DNA from: Telmatospirillum sp.
GTDB lineage: Bacteria > Pseudomonadota > Alphaproteobacteria > Rhodospirillales > Magnetospirillaceae
Assembly (NCBI GenBank): GCA_009712185.1
Contig: WASQ01000014.1
Span: forward strand, 46,485-99,370
DNA length: 52,886 nucleotides
Reading direction: 5' to 3'
Shown: positions 8,710 to 16,270 of the stretch, one piece after another
Position numbering within the stretch: position 1 is the first letter of the stretch
How the letters are laid out: each line of letters begins with the position of its first letter
The notes under the pieces: generated by a model
Databases searched by the model: none
What the model was told of the DNA's origin: nothing
The model's input: the letters and a program-made list of their open reading frames with translations, nothing else
Translations under genes and position numbers: made by a program

Positions 8710-8730
8710 GGATCCACAGAGTTATCCACA
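8710..8730 (+). promoter_or_regulatory. DnaA-box-like pair upstream of nrdJ
   Basis: TTATCCACA at 8722-8730 matches the DnaA-box consensus TTATNCACA exactly, and GGATCCACA at 8710-8718 matches 7 of 9, in the same orientation 12 bases apart. They lie between the plsC stop and the nrdJ promoter, about 125 bases upstream of its -35. DnaA control of nrd genes is known in E. coli; a role here is inference. Confidence 0.5.
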
Positions 8731-8745
8731 GGCTGGCGCCGCTGT

Positions 8746-9510
8746 TCACGGGGCCGGGGGCGATATCTGAGCGGCCAGACGGGGAAACCGTGTTGCCGCC
8801 TCCTGCTCCAGGCGCCGGGTGGCCGTTTCGATCCGCTCCTCGATGGTCGCCATCAGGGTTTTCCGGTCCAACCCGGGAGGAATGGCGGGCAGAAACTCAA
8901 GCGTGATGACGCCGGGGCGCCGCAGGAAGGCGTTGCGCCGCCAGAACAGGCCCGAATTGAGCGCGACGGGAACCAGCGGGACGTCGAGCGCGCCATACAG
9001 CATGGCGACGCCGGAATGATAGTCGCCGGCGACGCCCGGGGGCTGACGATGGCCTTCGGGGAAGATCACGATCTGCCGGTGGTCCGCCAGGGCGGCTTTC
9101 GCGCCCTCCACCATCAGCTTCAGGGCTTTCATTCCCGCCTTGCGGTCGATCGCCACCTGCCCGCTTTTTTGCAGATACCAGCCGATAAAGGGCAGCGACA
9201 GCAGCTCCTTCTTCAGAATGTAGGCGGGATCGGCCAGAAGATGATGGAACACCATGGTGTCCCAGGCGGACTGGTGTTTGGCCGCGACCAGAACGCGGCC
9301 GTCGGCGGGAAGGTTGTCAAGGCCGCGCACCTCGAAGGACAATCCCAGGATCGCCTTCTGGAACAGCAGGCTGCCCTCCAGCCAGAAGGCGGCGCAACGT
9401 TGCATGAACCGCCTGGATCCCACCGCAAGCAGGGGCAGGTACAGAAGCGACAGCGCCAATGTCCAGGGCAGGAACAGAAGTTGATAGGCAAGCGAACGGA
9501 AGGCGGTCAA
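8746..9510 (-). CDS. plsC: 1-acyl-sn-glycerol-3-phosphate acyltransferase
   Basis: A 254-residue membrane acyltransferase that makes phosphatidic acid from lysophosphatidic acid. An N-terminal hydrophobic segment is followed by the catalytic motif KHQSAWD (HX4D), the block KKELLSLPFIGWYLQ, and the FPEGHR substrate motif. The TTG start at 9510 overlaps the ydcF stop and is preceded by AGGAGGA, which decides it over longer non-conserved starts. It is the last gene of the ftsE-ftsX-ydcF-plsC operon, an order seen in many alphaproteobacteria. GC-rich hairpins downstream are not obvious. Confidence 0.92.
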   Translation of the reverse strand: MTAFRSLAYQLLFLPWTLALSLLYLPLLAVGSRRFMQRCAAFWLEGSLLFQKAILGLSFEVRGLDNLPADGRVLVAAKHQSAWDTMVFHHLLADPAYILKKELLSLPFIGWYLQKSGQVAIDRKAGMKALKLMVEGAKAALADHRQIVIFPEGHRQPPGVAGDYHSGVAMLYGALDVPLVPVALNSGLFWRRNAFLRRPGVITLEFLPAIPPGLDRKTLMATIEERIETATRRLEQEAATRFPRLAAQISPPAP

Positions 9511-10130
9511 TAGCTGTCCTCCTGGCGGCCGATCCAGTGGCGTACCTGGGCGGCCAGAAATTTGGTGTATTCGGTCGCGATCAGATGGGCGGTTCCCGGC
9601 CACAGCCACCATTGGTCGCTTTTCACCTTATCCGGAAAAACCGGGTGGGCGATGATGATCGTCTCCGGCATCGCATGCCGGAACTCCGTCAGGCTGCGCC
9701 GCATATGATAATTGGCGGTGACGAGGCGGAGCGAACGGTATCCCTCGGCCCGCATCCATGTCGCCGTTTCGGTGGCGTTGCCGGCAGTGTTGTCGGCCGT
9801 ATGTCCCAGCACGACGCAGCATTCCACCTCGTCGGGCTTCTGACGTGACAGGCGCAGCAGTTCGGCCACATCGATACCCCGATAGACGCCGGAAACGAAC
9901 AGCTTTTTCGCCTTTTTCTGACGGAGCAGGGCCAATCCCGTTTCCAGGCGCTCGGTCCCGCCGGTCAGGACGACGATGGCGTCGGTCGGCGTGTCGGGAT
10001 CGGTGACCTGAAGGGGCACGTCGGTGGCGAACCACAAAAGCCCGGCCAGCCACAGGCCGGCCGCGACCGGCGGGATCCAGCGCAACAGGCTTCTTGGGAG
10101 GGGGCGGAAAACAAGGGTGGGCGGGGACAT
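9507..10130 (-). CDS. YdcF/SanA family (DUF218) protein
   Basis: A 207-residue protein with one N-terminal transmembrane segment (about residues 17-35) and a DUF218 domain: DAIVVLTGGTERLETGLALL, KLFVSGV, a Gly-Asn-Ala-x-Glu-Thr block, and the VTANYHMRRS motif. Members such as ElyC/SanA/YdcF are linked to cell-envelope integrity and peptidoglycan precursor balance, though the chemistry is unsettled. It lies 12 bases after ftsX and overlaps the plsC start, so it is co-transcribed with the division transporter genes. Confidence 0.88.
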   Translation of the reverse strand: MSPPTLVFRPLPRSLLRWIPPVAAGLWLAGLLWFATDVPLQVTDPDTPTDAIVVLTGGTERLETGLALLRQKKAKKLFVSGVYRGIDVAELLRLSRQKPDEVECCVVLGHTADNTAGNATETATWMRAEGYRSLRLVTANYHMRRSLTEFRHAMPETIIIAHPVFPDKVKSDQWWLWPGTAHLIATEYTKFLAAQVRHWIGRQEDSY

Positions 10131-10142
10131 GACGGTGACCGG

Positions 10143-11039
10143 TCAGGGCAGGCGGGCCAATGTCCGGTGCACGGTGAGGCGCGCCGTGATCATGGCGAGC
10201 AGGGCCGCCAGCGGCGGCAGCAGCACGATCACCGCCCAACCGGAGAGCGGCACCGACAGTTCCGCGAGGAATCCTCCCTGCAGGTGACGCGCGGACAAGG
10301 CAATTCCGGCCATGACCGGAACGGTCGCCGCAAACCCGAGGACTCCTCCCTTCAGCCCGAGAACGAATGCCCGGTCGGCGAATTGGCGGGCGATGTAGTC
10401 GTCGGGCGCGCCGATCAGATGCAGCACCTCGATCACCTCGTGATGGATCGACATCCCGGTCCGGGTCGCGAAGAACACGGTGGCCGAGGTGACGCAGGTG
10501 ATCAGTAGGACGATACCGATAGCCAGCCATTCGATGCTGCGGCTGAGGCTGATCAGCCGGCTGAGCCAGACGCGGTGATCGTCGAGCGACGCGCCCGGGA
10601 TGGCCCTGGCCAATTTTTCCGACAACAGGGACAGATCCGGCGGATGGTCCGGATTGGTGGTGACATCGATCAGCGCGGGCAGCGGCAGTTCCTTCAGCAG
10701 GTCGGGATTCCCCAGCCATGGAGCCAGAAGCGCGACAAGCTGGTCCTGGCTGAGCGCATGGGCGTTGGTCACCCCGGGGAAGGCGTTCAGGATTTGCTCG
10801 GCCTGCTCGACACTGGCCCGGGTGCGTTCGGCCGACTCCTGGGCCTCGCCGGGGGCGGCGGCGATTTCCACGGTCAGGGTGCCGGCGACATCCCGGTCCC
10901 AGCGGCCGATCAGGCCGTGCAGGATGAAGATGCCGGCCAGTGCGACGGCGCACAGAAACACCATCGGCGCCACCAGCATGGGCACAAAACGGCTGCTGGC
11001 GTCGTTTTTGAGCGGCAGATCGGAATGGCGCGCGAACAT
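10143..11039 (-). CDS. ftsX: Cell division protein FtsX
   Basis: A 298-residue FtsX-type permease: one N-terminal TM (about 22-44), a periplasmic extracellular domain (about 45-165) and a C-terminal FtsX domain with three TM segments (about 170-290), including LIGAPDDYIARQFADRAF, the conserved coupling region. With FtsE it forms a type VII ABC transporter at the septum that activates peptidoglycan hydrolases. It starts 15 bases after the ftsE stop. Length matches the family. Confidence is high from both sequence and synteny. Confidence 0.93.
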   Translation of the reverse strand: MFARHSDLPLKNDASSRFVPMLVAPMVFLCAVALAGIFILHGLIGRWDRDVAGTLTVEIAAAPGEAQESAERTRASVEQAEQILNAFPGVTNAHALSQDQLVALLAPWLGNPDLLKELPLPALIDVTTNPDHPPDLSLLSEKLARAIPGASLDDHRVWLSRLISLSRSIEWLAIGIVLLITCVTSATVFFATRTGMSIHHEVIEVLHLIGAPDDYIARQFADRAFVLGLKGGVLGFAATVPVMAGIALSARHLQGGFLAELSVPLSGWAVIVLLPPLAALLAMITARLTVHRTLARLP

Positions 11040-11054
11040 TATCCGGAAGTCTTC

Positions 11055-11741
11055 TCAGTCCGTCCGCAGCCGGCCGTCCTCGAGATGAAGCTGGGGATGA
11101 GGCAGGCGCGAAACGAGATTTTCGTTATGGGTGGCGATCACCACGGTCGTTCCCAGCTTATTCAATTCCTCGAACAGATACATCAGCCGCATGGCAATCT
11201 GGTCATCGACGTTTCCCGTCGGCTCGTCGGCCAGCAACAACTCGGGACGGGCGATGACGGCCCGCGCGATGGCGACCCGCTGCTTCTGGCCGCCCGACAG
11301 TGTCGGTGGTCGGGCGTGGAGATGCTCCGCCAGTCCGACCCAGGTCAGAAGATCGGGCACGAATTTCCGGATGTCGCTTTCCCGGGTCCCCGATACTCTG
11401 AGCGGCAAGGCCACATTGTCCAGCGCCGAGAGATGGTCGAGAAGGCGGAAGTCCTGGAAAACCACACCGATTCTCCGGCGCAGGGCCGGAAGCTCGTAAT
11501 GGCGCAGCGTGGTGATGTCGCGGCCGAACAGGGCGGCCCGTCCCCGGGCCGGCCGCTGGCCGAGATACATCAGCCGCAACAGCGTGCTCTTTCCGGCGCC
11601 CGACGTTCCCGTCAGAAAATGGAAAGAGCCCGCGGGCAAGGAGAAGCTGATGTCCTGAAGAATTTCGGGACCCCGGCCATAGCGCACCGCGACATTGTCG
11701 AATTGAACGACGTTGGCTCTGTCTGCTGTCGGCTGTCGCAC
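11055..11741 (-). CDS. ftsE: Cell division ATP-binding protein FtsE
   Basis: A 228-residue ABC ATPase. Walker A is GTSGAGKST, the Q-loop is in GVVFQDFRLLDH, the signature is LSGGQKQR and Walker B LLLADEPTGNVD. The QDFRLL motif and 228 residues fit FtsE. It pairs with FtsX downstream. The GTG start at 11741 is preceded by GGGAAGGGA. Promoters for this operon should lie in the 241-base divergent gap before the zinc-ribbon gene at 11983; I could not choose a specific one. Confidence 0.95.
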   Translation of the reverse strand: MRQPTADRANVVQFDNVAVRYGRGPEILQDISFSLPAGSFHFLTGTSGAGKSTLLRLMYLGQRPARGRAALFGRDITTLRHYELPALRRRIGVVFQDFRLLDHLSALDNVALPLRVSGTRESDIRKFVPDLLTWVGLAEHLHARPPTLSGGQKQRVAIARAVIARPELLLADEPTGNVDDQIAMRLMYLFEELNKLGTTVVIATHNENLVSRLPHPQLHLEDGRLRTD

Positions 11742-11982
11742 GCTTTATCCCTTCCCGAAGGACTGAAAGATTACATGGGGGCGTCGTTTCGTCCAGCGCG
11801 TGCTTGTTTTGTATCAGTTGGCCGCATATAAAGAACAATACTCCGGTGGTCCGGCTGCGACGCTTGCTCTGCATCCGTCGGGAGTATCGGGCCATGAATG
11901 TGTCAAATTTTTCTCTGATCGCGGCGCGTGGCCCGGATGGCGTCAGGACTCGCGATCGGACCAACAGCGGTTCGCCCGGTTG

Positions 11983-12867
11983 ATGATCGTAACCTGCCCT
12001 AGCTGCGACACCCATTTCTCGGTTACCGAGGTTGCCCTTGGGCAGCACGGCCGAACGGTCCGTTGCGCGCGCTGCGGCCATAAATGGCACCAGGATCCTC
12101 CTGTCGCGTCCGACTTCGAAATCCCGCTTGAGATGCCGCCGGCCGAAATACCGGATCAGGACAAGGCGGAACAAGACGGGGCGGAACCGGTCGGTCTGCC
12201 GATCGAGGGACTGGATTTCGGCGACATTCCCGCGGAAAGCCCGCCCAGGGAGGAATCCAAGGACAAGGAGGGCGCCAAGCCCGGCGAGGAGGAGGACCCC
12301 TTCGCCAAGATCTCCGAATTGATGATGTCCTCGATGCCGGAGCCCATTCCGGACGTTTTCGCGACCGCGCCCGCAAGGCCGGTGTCCCGCCGGAAGGGGG
12401 CTGCCGGCCTGTGGCTGCTGCTTCTGGTGGTGCTGGTTGCCGGTCTCGGCGTCGCGGGCTACTTCCTGCAGGATGCCGTGATCGAGATGGTGCCGGCCGC
12501 CGCCCGCTATTATGAGCAGCTTGGTATCCGTAACGGGGCGGTTGGCGCCGGTCTGGCGTTCCGTAACTGCAGCTCGGAGCGGGTTGACCAGGGCGGCACC
12601 GAGGTTCTGATCGTGCGCGGGGTGATCGCCAATACCACGGAGCAGGCGCGCGACGTGCCTCTGTTGAGGCTGGCGCTCTACAATGACCAGGTATTCCTCC
12701 AGGAAAAGATCTTCAGCCCGCCGCAGGCCGGCCTGGATGGTCATGGCACCGTCGGATTCCGGATCACCATGGACCAGCCCGACGCCAATGCCACCCGGTT
12801 CGAAGTGACGTTCACCGCGGCCAAGCCCCCCGCTTCCACTCCCGCCCCCGCCGGCCAGGGGAAATAG
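11983..12867 (+). CDS. Zinc-ribbon (MJ0042) / DUF3426 membrane protein
   Basis: A 294-residue protein. An N-terminal MJ0042-type zinc ribbon has Cys5, Cys8, Cys28 and Cys31 (CPSC...CARC). A long acidic/proline-rich linker (about 40-135) follows, then one TM segment (about 141-163) and a C-terminal DUF3426 domain of beta strands. Topology suggests a cytoplasmic ribbon and a periplasmic domain. The ATG at 11983 directly precedes the conserved ribbon; the frame is open for 61 more upstream codons without similarity. It is divergent from ftsE, a conserved pairing in alphaproteobacteria. Function is not established. Confidence 0.88.
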   Translation: MIVTCPSCDTHFSVTEVALGQHGRTVRCARCGHKWHQDPPVASDFEIPLEMPPAEIPDQDKAEQDGAEPVGLPIEGLDFGDIPAESPPREESKDKEGAKPGEEEDPFAKISELMMSSMPEPIPDVFATAPARPVSRRKGAAGLWLLLLVVLVAGLGVAGYFLQDAVIEMVPAAARYYEQLGIRNGAVGAGLAFRNCSSERVDQGGTEVLIVRGVIANTTEQARDVPLLRLALYNDQVFLQEKIFSPPQAGLDGHGTVGFRITMDQPDANATRFEVTFTAAKPPASTPAPAGQGK

Positions 12868-12898
12868 GCGGGCGGTCCCGGGGGGACGTTGCCCGGGC

Positions 12899-13744
12899 CT
12901 ATCGTCGCGGGATGCCCCCCAACTCCCGCGTGACGCTGTTCGCGGTGGAGATCACGTCCGACGCGATCGAGGGGATCTCATCCGTTGGCACCAGGGACAG
13001 CAGCGTCGTCATGCTGATGGCCGCAATCACCGACCCCGCATGGTCGAAAATGGGAGCCGCGACACAGCGGATCCCAAGATCGCACTCCTCGTCGTCCAGC
13101 GCATAACCCCGCTCCCTCGTCCTCGCCAGGTCGGCGCGGAACAGGTCCGGGTCGACGATGGAATGAACCGTCCGCGCGGGCAGTCCGACATCCACGACCT
13201 CCTGGATCGCCCTGTCCGGCGCGTAGGCCAGAAGCGCCTTGCCCAGCGCCGTGGCCGAGACTTCACGCCGCTGTCCGATGGTGGAGGCGATGCGGACGCC
13301 GTGGGTCGCCTCCGTCTTGTCGATGAACACCACCCATTCCCGGTCGCGGATGCCCAGATGGGCGGTATGACCGATCCGGTCGACCAGATCCTGCAAAAGC
13401 GGCTGGGCCACCCGCCGGAGATCGAGCCCGCCCAGACATTGCGCGCTCAACAGCAGGAGCTTCGGTCCCAGGCTGTAGCGCCCGCTTGATTCGTCCTGCG
13501 TCGCGAAGCCGAACCGTTTCAATTCCCCCAGCAGCCGGTGGACCGTGGGCCGGGGATGGCCCGTGTGTTCGACCAGATCGGTCAGACGGACCGTCCCCCC
13601 CGAATGCAGGCCGAGTTCGCCCAGAGCCAGCAGGATTTCCAGCGTTTTGTCCGCGGAACTCTGCCGTCGTGACGGTTCCGTCCGGAGATCATTCTCCGGC
13701 CCCGATGAGGATCCTGATTGCATAGGCCCATTGTTCCCGCGCAT
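12899..13744 (-). CDS. IclR family transcriptional regulator
   Basis: About 281 residues: an N-terminal winged helix-turn-helix (LTDLVEHTGHPRPTVHRLLGELKRFGF) and a C-terminal IclR effector-binding domain (AHLGIRDREWVVFIDK, ALGKALLAYAPD, RERGYALDDEE, CVAAPIFDHAG). IclR proteins usually sense small organic acids. It is divergent from an aldolase and a transporter gene, which it probably controls. ATGs at 13753, 13744 and 13723 are all possible and none has a clear Shine-Dalgarno; the first would overlap the operator-like repeats. It converges on the zinc-ribbon gene with 31 bases between stops. Confidence 0.92.
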   Translation of the reverse strand: MRGNNGPMQSGSSSGPENDLRTEPSRRQSSADKTLEILLALGELGLHSGGTVRLTDLVEHTGHPRPTVHRLLGELKRFGFATQDESSGRYSLGPKLLLLSAQCLGGLDLRRVAQPLLQDLVDRIGHTAHLGIRDREWVVFIDKTEATHGVRIASTIGQRREVSATALGKALLAYAPDRAIQEVVDVGLPARTVHSIVDPDLFRADLARTRERGYALDDEECDLGIRCVAAPIFDHAGSVIAAISMTTLLSLVPTDEIPSIASDVISTANSVTRELGGIPRR

Positions 13745-13747
13745 AAT

Positions 13748-13784
13748 GTCCAAAATACAGACTTAACGTCCAACATACGGACTT
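13748..13784. promoter_or_regulatory. Twin operator-like repeat of the IclR module
   Basis: Two direct copies of a 17-mer, GTCCAAAATACAGACTT (13748-13764) and GTCCAACATACGGACTT (13768-13784), are spaced 20 bases start to start and differ at two positions. Each is itself palindromic: the second has perfect arms GTCC-N7-GGAC, the first GTCC-N7-AGAC. They sit right at the 5' end of the iclR-type gene and about 100 bases upstream of the aldolase gene, where an autoregulated divergent repressor would bind. Confidence 0.65.
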
Positions 13785-13885
13785 TTTGTCATCGATGTCG
13801 GCGCATCTCTTTCGCCCCGCCTTGGCCGGGATCGCCGCCATCGCTGTGGACCTCAATAGTCAACTGATTTTGAAGGATCAAGTCG

Positions 13886-14689
13886 ATGTTTCGTCCCAAC
13901 CGTCTGAAAGCCCGGATTCGCGCCGGTGAAAAGTCCCTGGGGACCTGGCTGCAGAGCGGCAACGCCTCCTTTGCCGAACTGGCCGCGATTGCCGGGCTCG
14001 ATTTTGTCATCATTGATCAGGAGCATGGACCGGGTGACCTCGGAACGGCGATCGACATGATGCGGGCGGCGGCCTGTGCCGACGCCACCAGCGTCATCCG
14101 CGTTCCCAGCACTGAGCCGGCCTTCCTGAAGCGGCTGGTCGACGCCGGAGCCGAGGCCCTGCTCGTCCCCATGGTGGAAACCGCCGCTCAGGCGCGCGCC
14201 GTGGTCGATTCCTGCCGCCTGCAACAGCGCGGCAGCCGGGGCAATGCCTGGGACATCACCCGGTCGTCCAGCTATGGCCTGGTTCCCGACTACTATGGCC
14301 GGGCCGACGACAATCTTCTGCTGATCATGCAGATCGAGACCGCCAAGGCGGTCGCCAACGCCCGTGAGATCGCGTCTGTCGATGGCGTCGACATGATTTT
14401 CATCGGTCCCTCCGACCTGTCCGCCAGCATCGGCCTGCCCGGGCGAACCGGAGCGCCGGAGGTCGAGGCCCTGATCGCCGAGACGGTCACCGCGGTCCGG
14501 GCCGTCGGCAAGCCGCTTGCCACGGTGCCGCGGGACGGCCGGACCTGGCAGCAGTTGTTCGACGAAGGCTTCGTCATGGTGCCGACCGGCAGCGACGTCG
14601 CCTATTACCGCGACGCGATGAGGGCCCTGACGGCCGACTGGCGCCGCTATCGCGACCCGTCGGCCGTCAGGGGCGTGCGCGTGGCCTGA
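13886..14689 (+). CDS. HpcH/HpaI family aldolase
   Basis: A 267-residue class II pyruvate aldolase of the HpcH/HpaI type, cleaving or forming 2-keto-3-deoxy or 4-hydroxy-2-oxo acids to pyruvate plus an aldehyde. The catalytic His is His47 in DQEHGPGD; metal ligands are Glu151 (MQIET) and Asp177 (FIGPSDLSASIG). Length fits. AAGGA at 13873-13877 precedes the ATG. Together with the divergent IclR gene and the downstream MHS transporter it forms an uptake and catabolism unit for an organic or sugar acid. The relatives include 2-keto-3-deoxy-L-rhamnonate and 2,4-dihydroxyhept-2-enedioate aldolases; I cannot choose between them. Confidence 0.9.
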   Translation: MFRPNRLKARIRAGEKSLGTWLQSGNASFAELAAIAGLDFVIIDQEHGPGDLGTAIDMMRAAACADATSVIRVPSTEPAFLKRLVDAGAEALLVPMVETAAQARAVVDSCRLQQRGSRGNAWDITRSSSYGLVPDYYGRADDNLLLIMQIETAKAVANAREIASVDGVDMIFIGPSDLSASIGLPGRTGAPEVEALIAETVTAVRAVGKPLATVPRDGRTWQQLFDEGFVMVPTGSDVAYYRDAMRALTADWRRYRDPSAVRGVRVA

Positions 14690-14762
14690 CGACAGACCCC
14701 GGCGGGGAGGACCGCGGGCAAACGATAACAAGACATCATCCCAAAAGGGTAGGAGCGGAACC

Positions 14763-16127
14763 ATGACGGATACATACGCGGCCGCCGGAGGGGCGGCGTC
14801 GGGAGTGGGGGATCTTCCTGTGGATGACCCGGCGGTGGATTCGGCCGGGGCAGTGAACATTCGTCGAGCGGTCATTGCCTCGACCGTCGGCACGATTATC
14901 GAATGGTATGACTACGCCCTTTACGGCGCGGCGTCGGGACTGATCATCAACAAGCTGTTTTTCCCGCAACTGGTCGGCGCGATGGGCATTCTTGCGGCCT
15001 TTGCAACCTTCGCCGTCGGTTTCTTCGTGCGGCCCCTGGGGGGTATCCTGATTTCCCATTTCGGAGACCGGTTCGGCCGCAAGCCCGCCCTGATCTTCAC
15101 CATCACCCTGATGGGCGCCTCGACGGTAGGGGTGGGATTGTTGCCGACCTACGACAGCGTGGGGCTGGCGGCACCGGTTCTGCTGGTGCTGCTGCGCCTG
15201 TTGCAGGGATTTGGCGCGGGCGCGGAACTGGCGGGGGCGATCACCCTGGTCGCGGAATATTGCCCGGTGAACCGGCGGGCCTATTACACCGCCATTCCGA
15301 ATGCCGCCACGGTGGTGGGCGTCCTGTTCGCCACGCTGTCTTTCCTGGCGATTTCCAAAACGCAAGGGGATGCCCTCCTGACCTGGGCCTGGCGTATTCC
15401 GTTTCTGGTGTCCGGGCTTCTGTTCCTGGTGGCGCTGTTCATCCGCAACCGCCTGGACGAGACCCCGGAATATGTCGCGGCGATGGCAAAAGCCCGCGCC
15501 CGCCATCAGGAGCAGACGGTGCCGCTGGCCGAGCTTCTGCGCGGAAGCCCGAAGGAAGTCCTGTTCGGCTTCCTGTCCGTAACCGGACATAACGCCAACG
15601 CCTATATCATCTGCGCCTTCGCACTCAGTTACATGACCAATACGCTCGGGATGTCCCGGACCGACAGCCTGATCGCGCTGACGGTGTCGGCGGTATGCGC
15701 GATCATCGGCGCGCCCCTGATGGGGGCGCTGGCCGACCGGATCGGCAGCGCCAAGGTGTTCATGGGGGGCGCCGCCTTCGCATTCCTGTGGGCTATTCCG
15801 TTCTTCCATCTGATCGAAACCCGTGACCCGGTGCTCGCCACGCTGGCGATGAGTCTGGGGTACGGGATCGGCTTCGGCTGCATGGCGGGGGCACAGGGGG
15901 CGTTCCTTGCCAATCTGTTCCCGACCCGGATCCGGTTTTCCGGCATTGCGATGACGCGTGAGCTGAACGGCGTTCTGATCGCCGGCCCGACGCCCTTCAT
16001 TTCGTCCGCCCTGGTGGCCTATGCCGACGGACGGCCGACCTATGTGGCCATCTATCTGATGGTGTGTTCCGCCCTGACCGTGATCGCGGTTTGGGCGGTC
16101 AAACACCGGTCCACCCACGGCGCCTGA
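14763..16127 (+). CDS. MFS transporter, metabolite:H+ symporter (MHS) family
   Basis: A 454-residue 12-TM major facilitator. The N-terminal block GTIIEWYDYALYGAASGLI followed by NKLFFP is diagnostic of the MHS subfamily (relatives KgtP, ShiA, ProP), and the loop GDRFGRKPALI between TM2 and TM3 is the MFS signature. These take up carboxylates, shikimate or betaine with protons. TAGGAG precedes the ATG. It is 73 bases after the aldolase gene, same strand, so the two are likely co-transcribed and the substrate is probably an organic acid cleaved by the aldolase. Confidence 0.93.
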   Translation: MTDTYAAAGGAASGVGDLPVDDPAVDSAGAVNIRRAVIASTVGTIIEWYDYALYGAASGLIINKLFFPQLVGAMGILAAFATFAVGFFVRPLGGILISHFGDRFGRKPALIFTITLMGASTVGVGLLPTYDSVGLAAPVLLVLLRLLQGFGAGAELAGAITLVAEYCPVNRRAYYTAIPNAATVVGVLFATLSFLAISKTQGDALLTWAWRIPFLVSGLLFLVALFIRNRLDETPEYVAAMAKARARHQEQTVPLAELLRGSPKEVLFGFLSVTGHNANAYIICAFALSYMTNTLGMSRTDSLIALTVSAVCAIIGAPLMGALADRIGSAKVFMGGAAFAFLWAIPFFHLIETRDPVLATLAMSLGYGIGFGCMAGAQGAFLANLFPTRIRFSGIAMTRELNGVLIAGPTPFISSALVAYADGRPTYVAIYLMVCSALTVIAVWAVKHRSTHGA

Positions 16128-16153
16128 CCGGGAAATTCCGGTTTGCGAAGGGG

Positions 16154-16175
16154 CGCCCCCTTATCATCGGGGGCG
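16154..16175. terminator. Convergent terminator between transporter and MCP genes
   Basis: CGCCCCC (16154-16160) and GGGGGCG (16169-16175) form a 7-bp stem with an 8-base loop, followed by TCTCTTCG. It lies 26 bases after the transporter stop codon and before the convergent chemotaxis receptor gene, so it may serve both. Confidence 0.5.
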
Positions 16176-16270
16176 TCTCTTCGGGCCGGCGTCGTCATGC
16201 GCCCGGCGGCACGGGCGGGGATATCATCGCGGCCGGGCGGTGAATATCTTCGTGGCCGCGCCGTCCGGCA

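Noticed and set aside
8484-8745. Origin of replication near nrdJ because of DnaA boxes
   Set aside because: Only one perfect and one partial box, no AT-rich unwinding region, and no dnaA, dnaN or parAB genes nearby.
13886-14689. The HpcH/HpaI aldolase as the malyl-CoA lyase of the ethylmalonyl-CoA pathway
   Set aside because: Length and motifs fit class II pyruvate aldolases, and its neighbours are an IclR regulator and an MHS transporter; it lies 18 kb away from the pathway genes.
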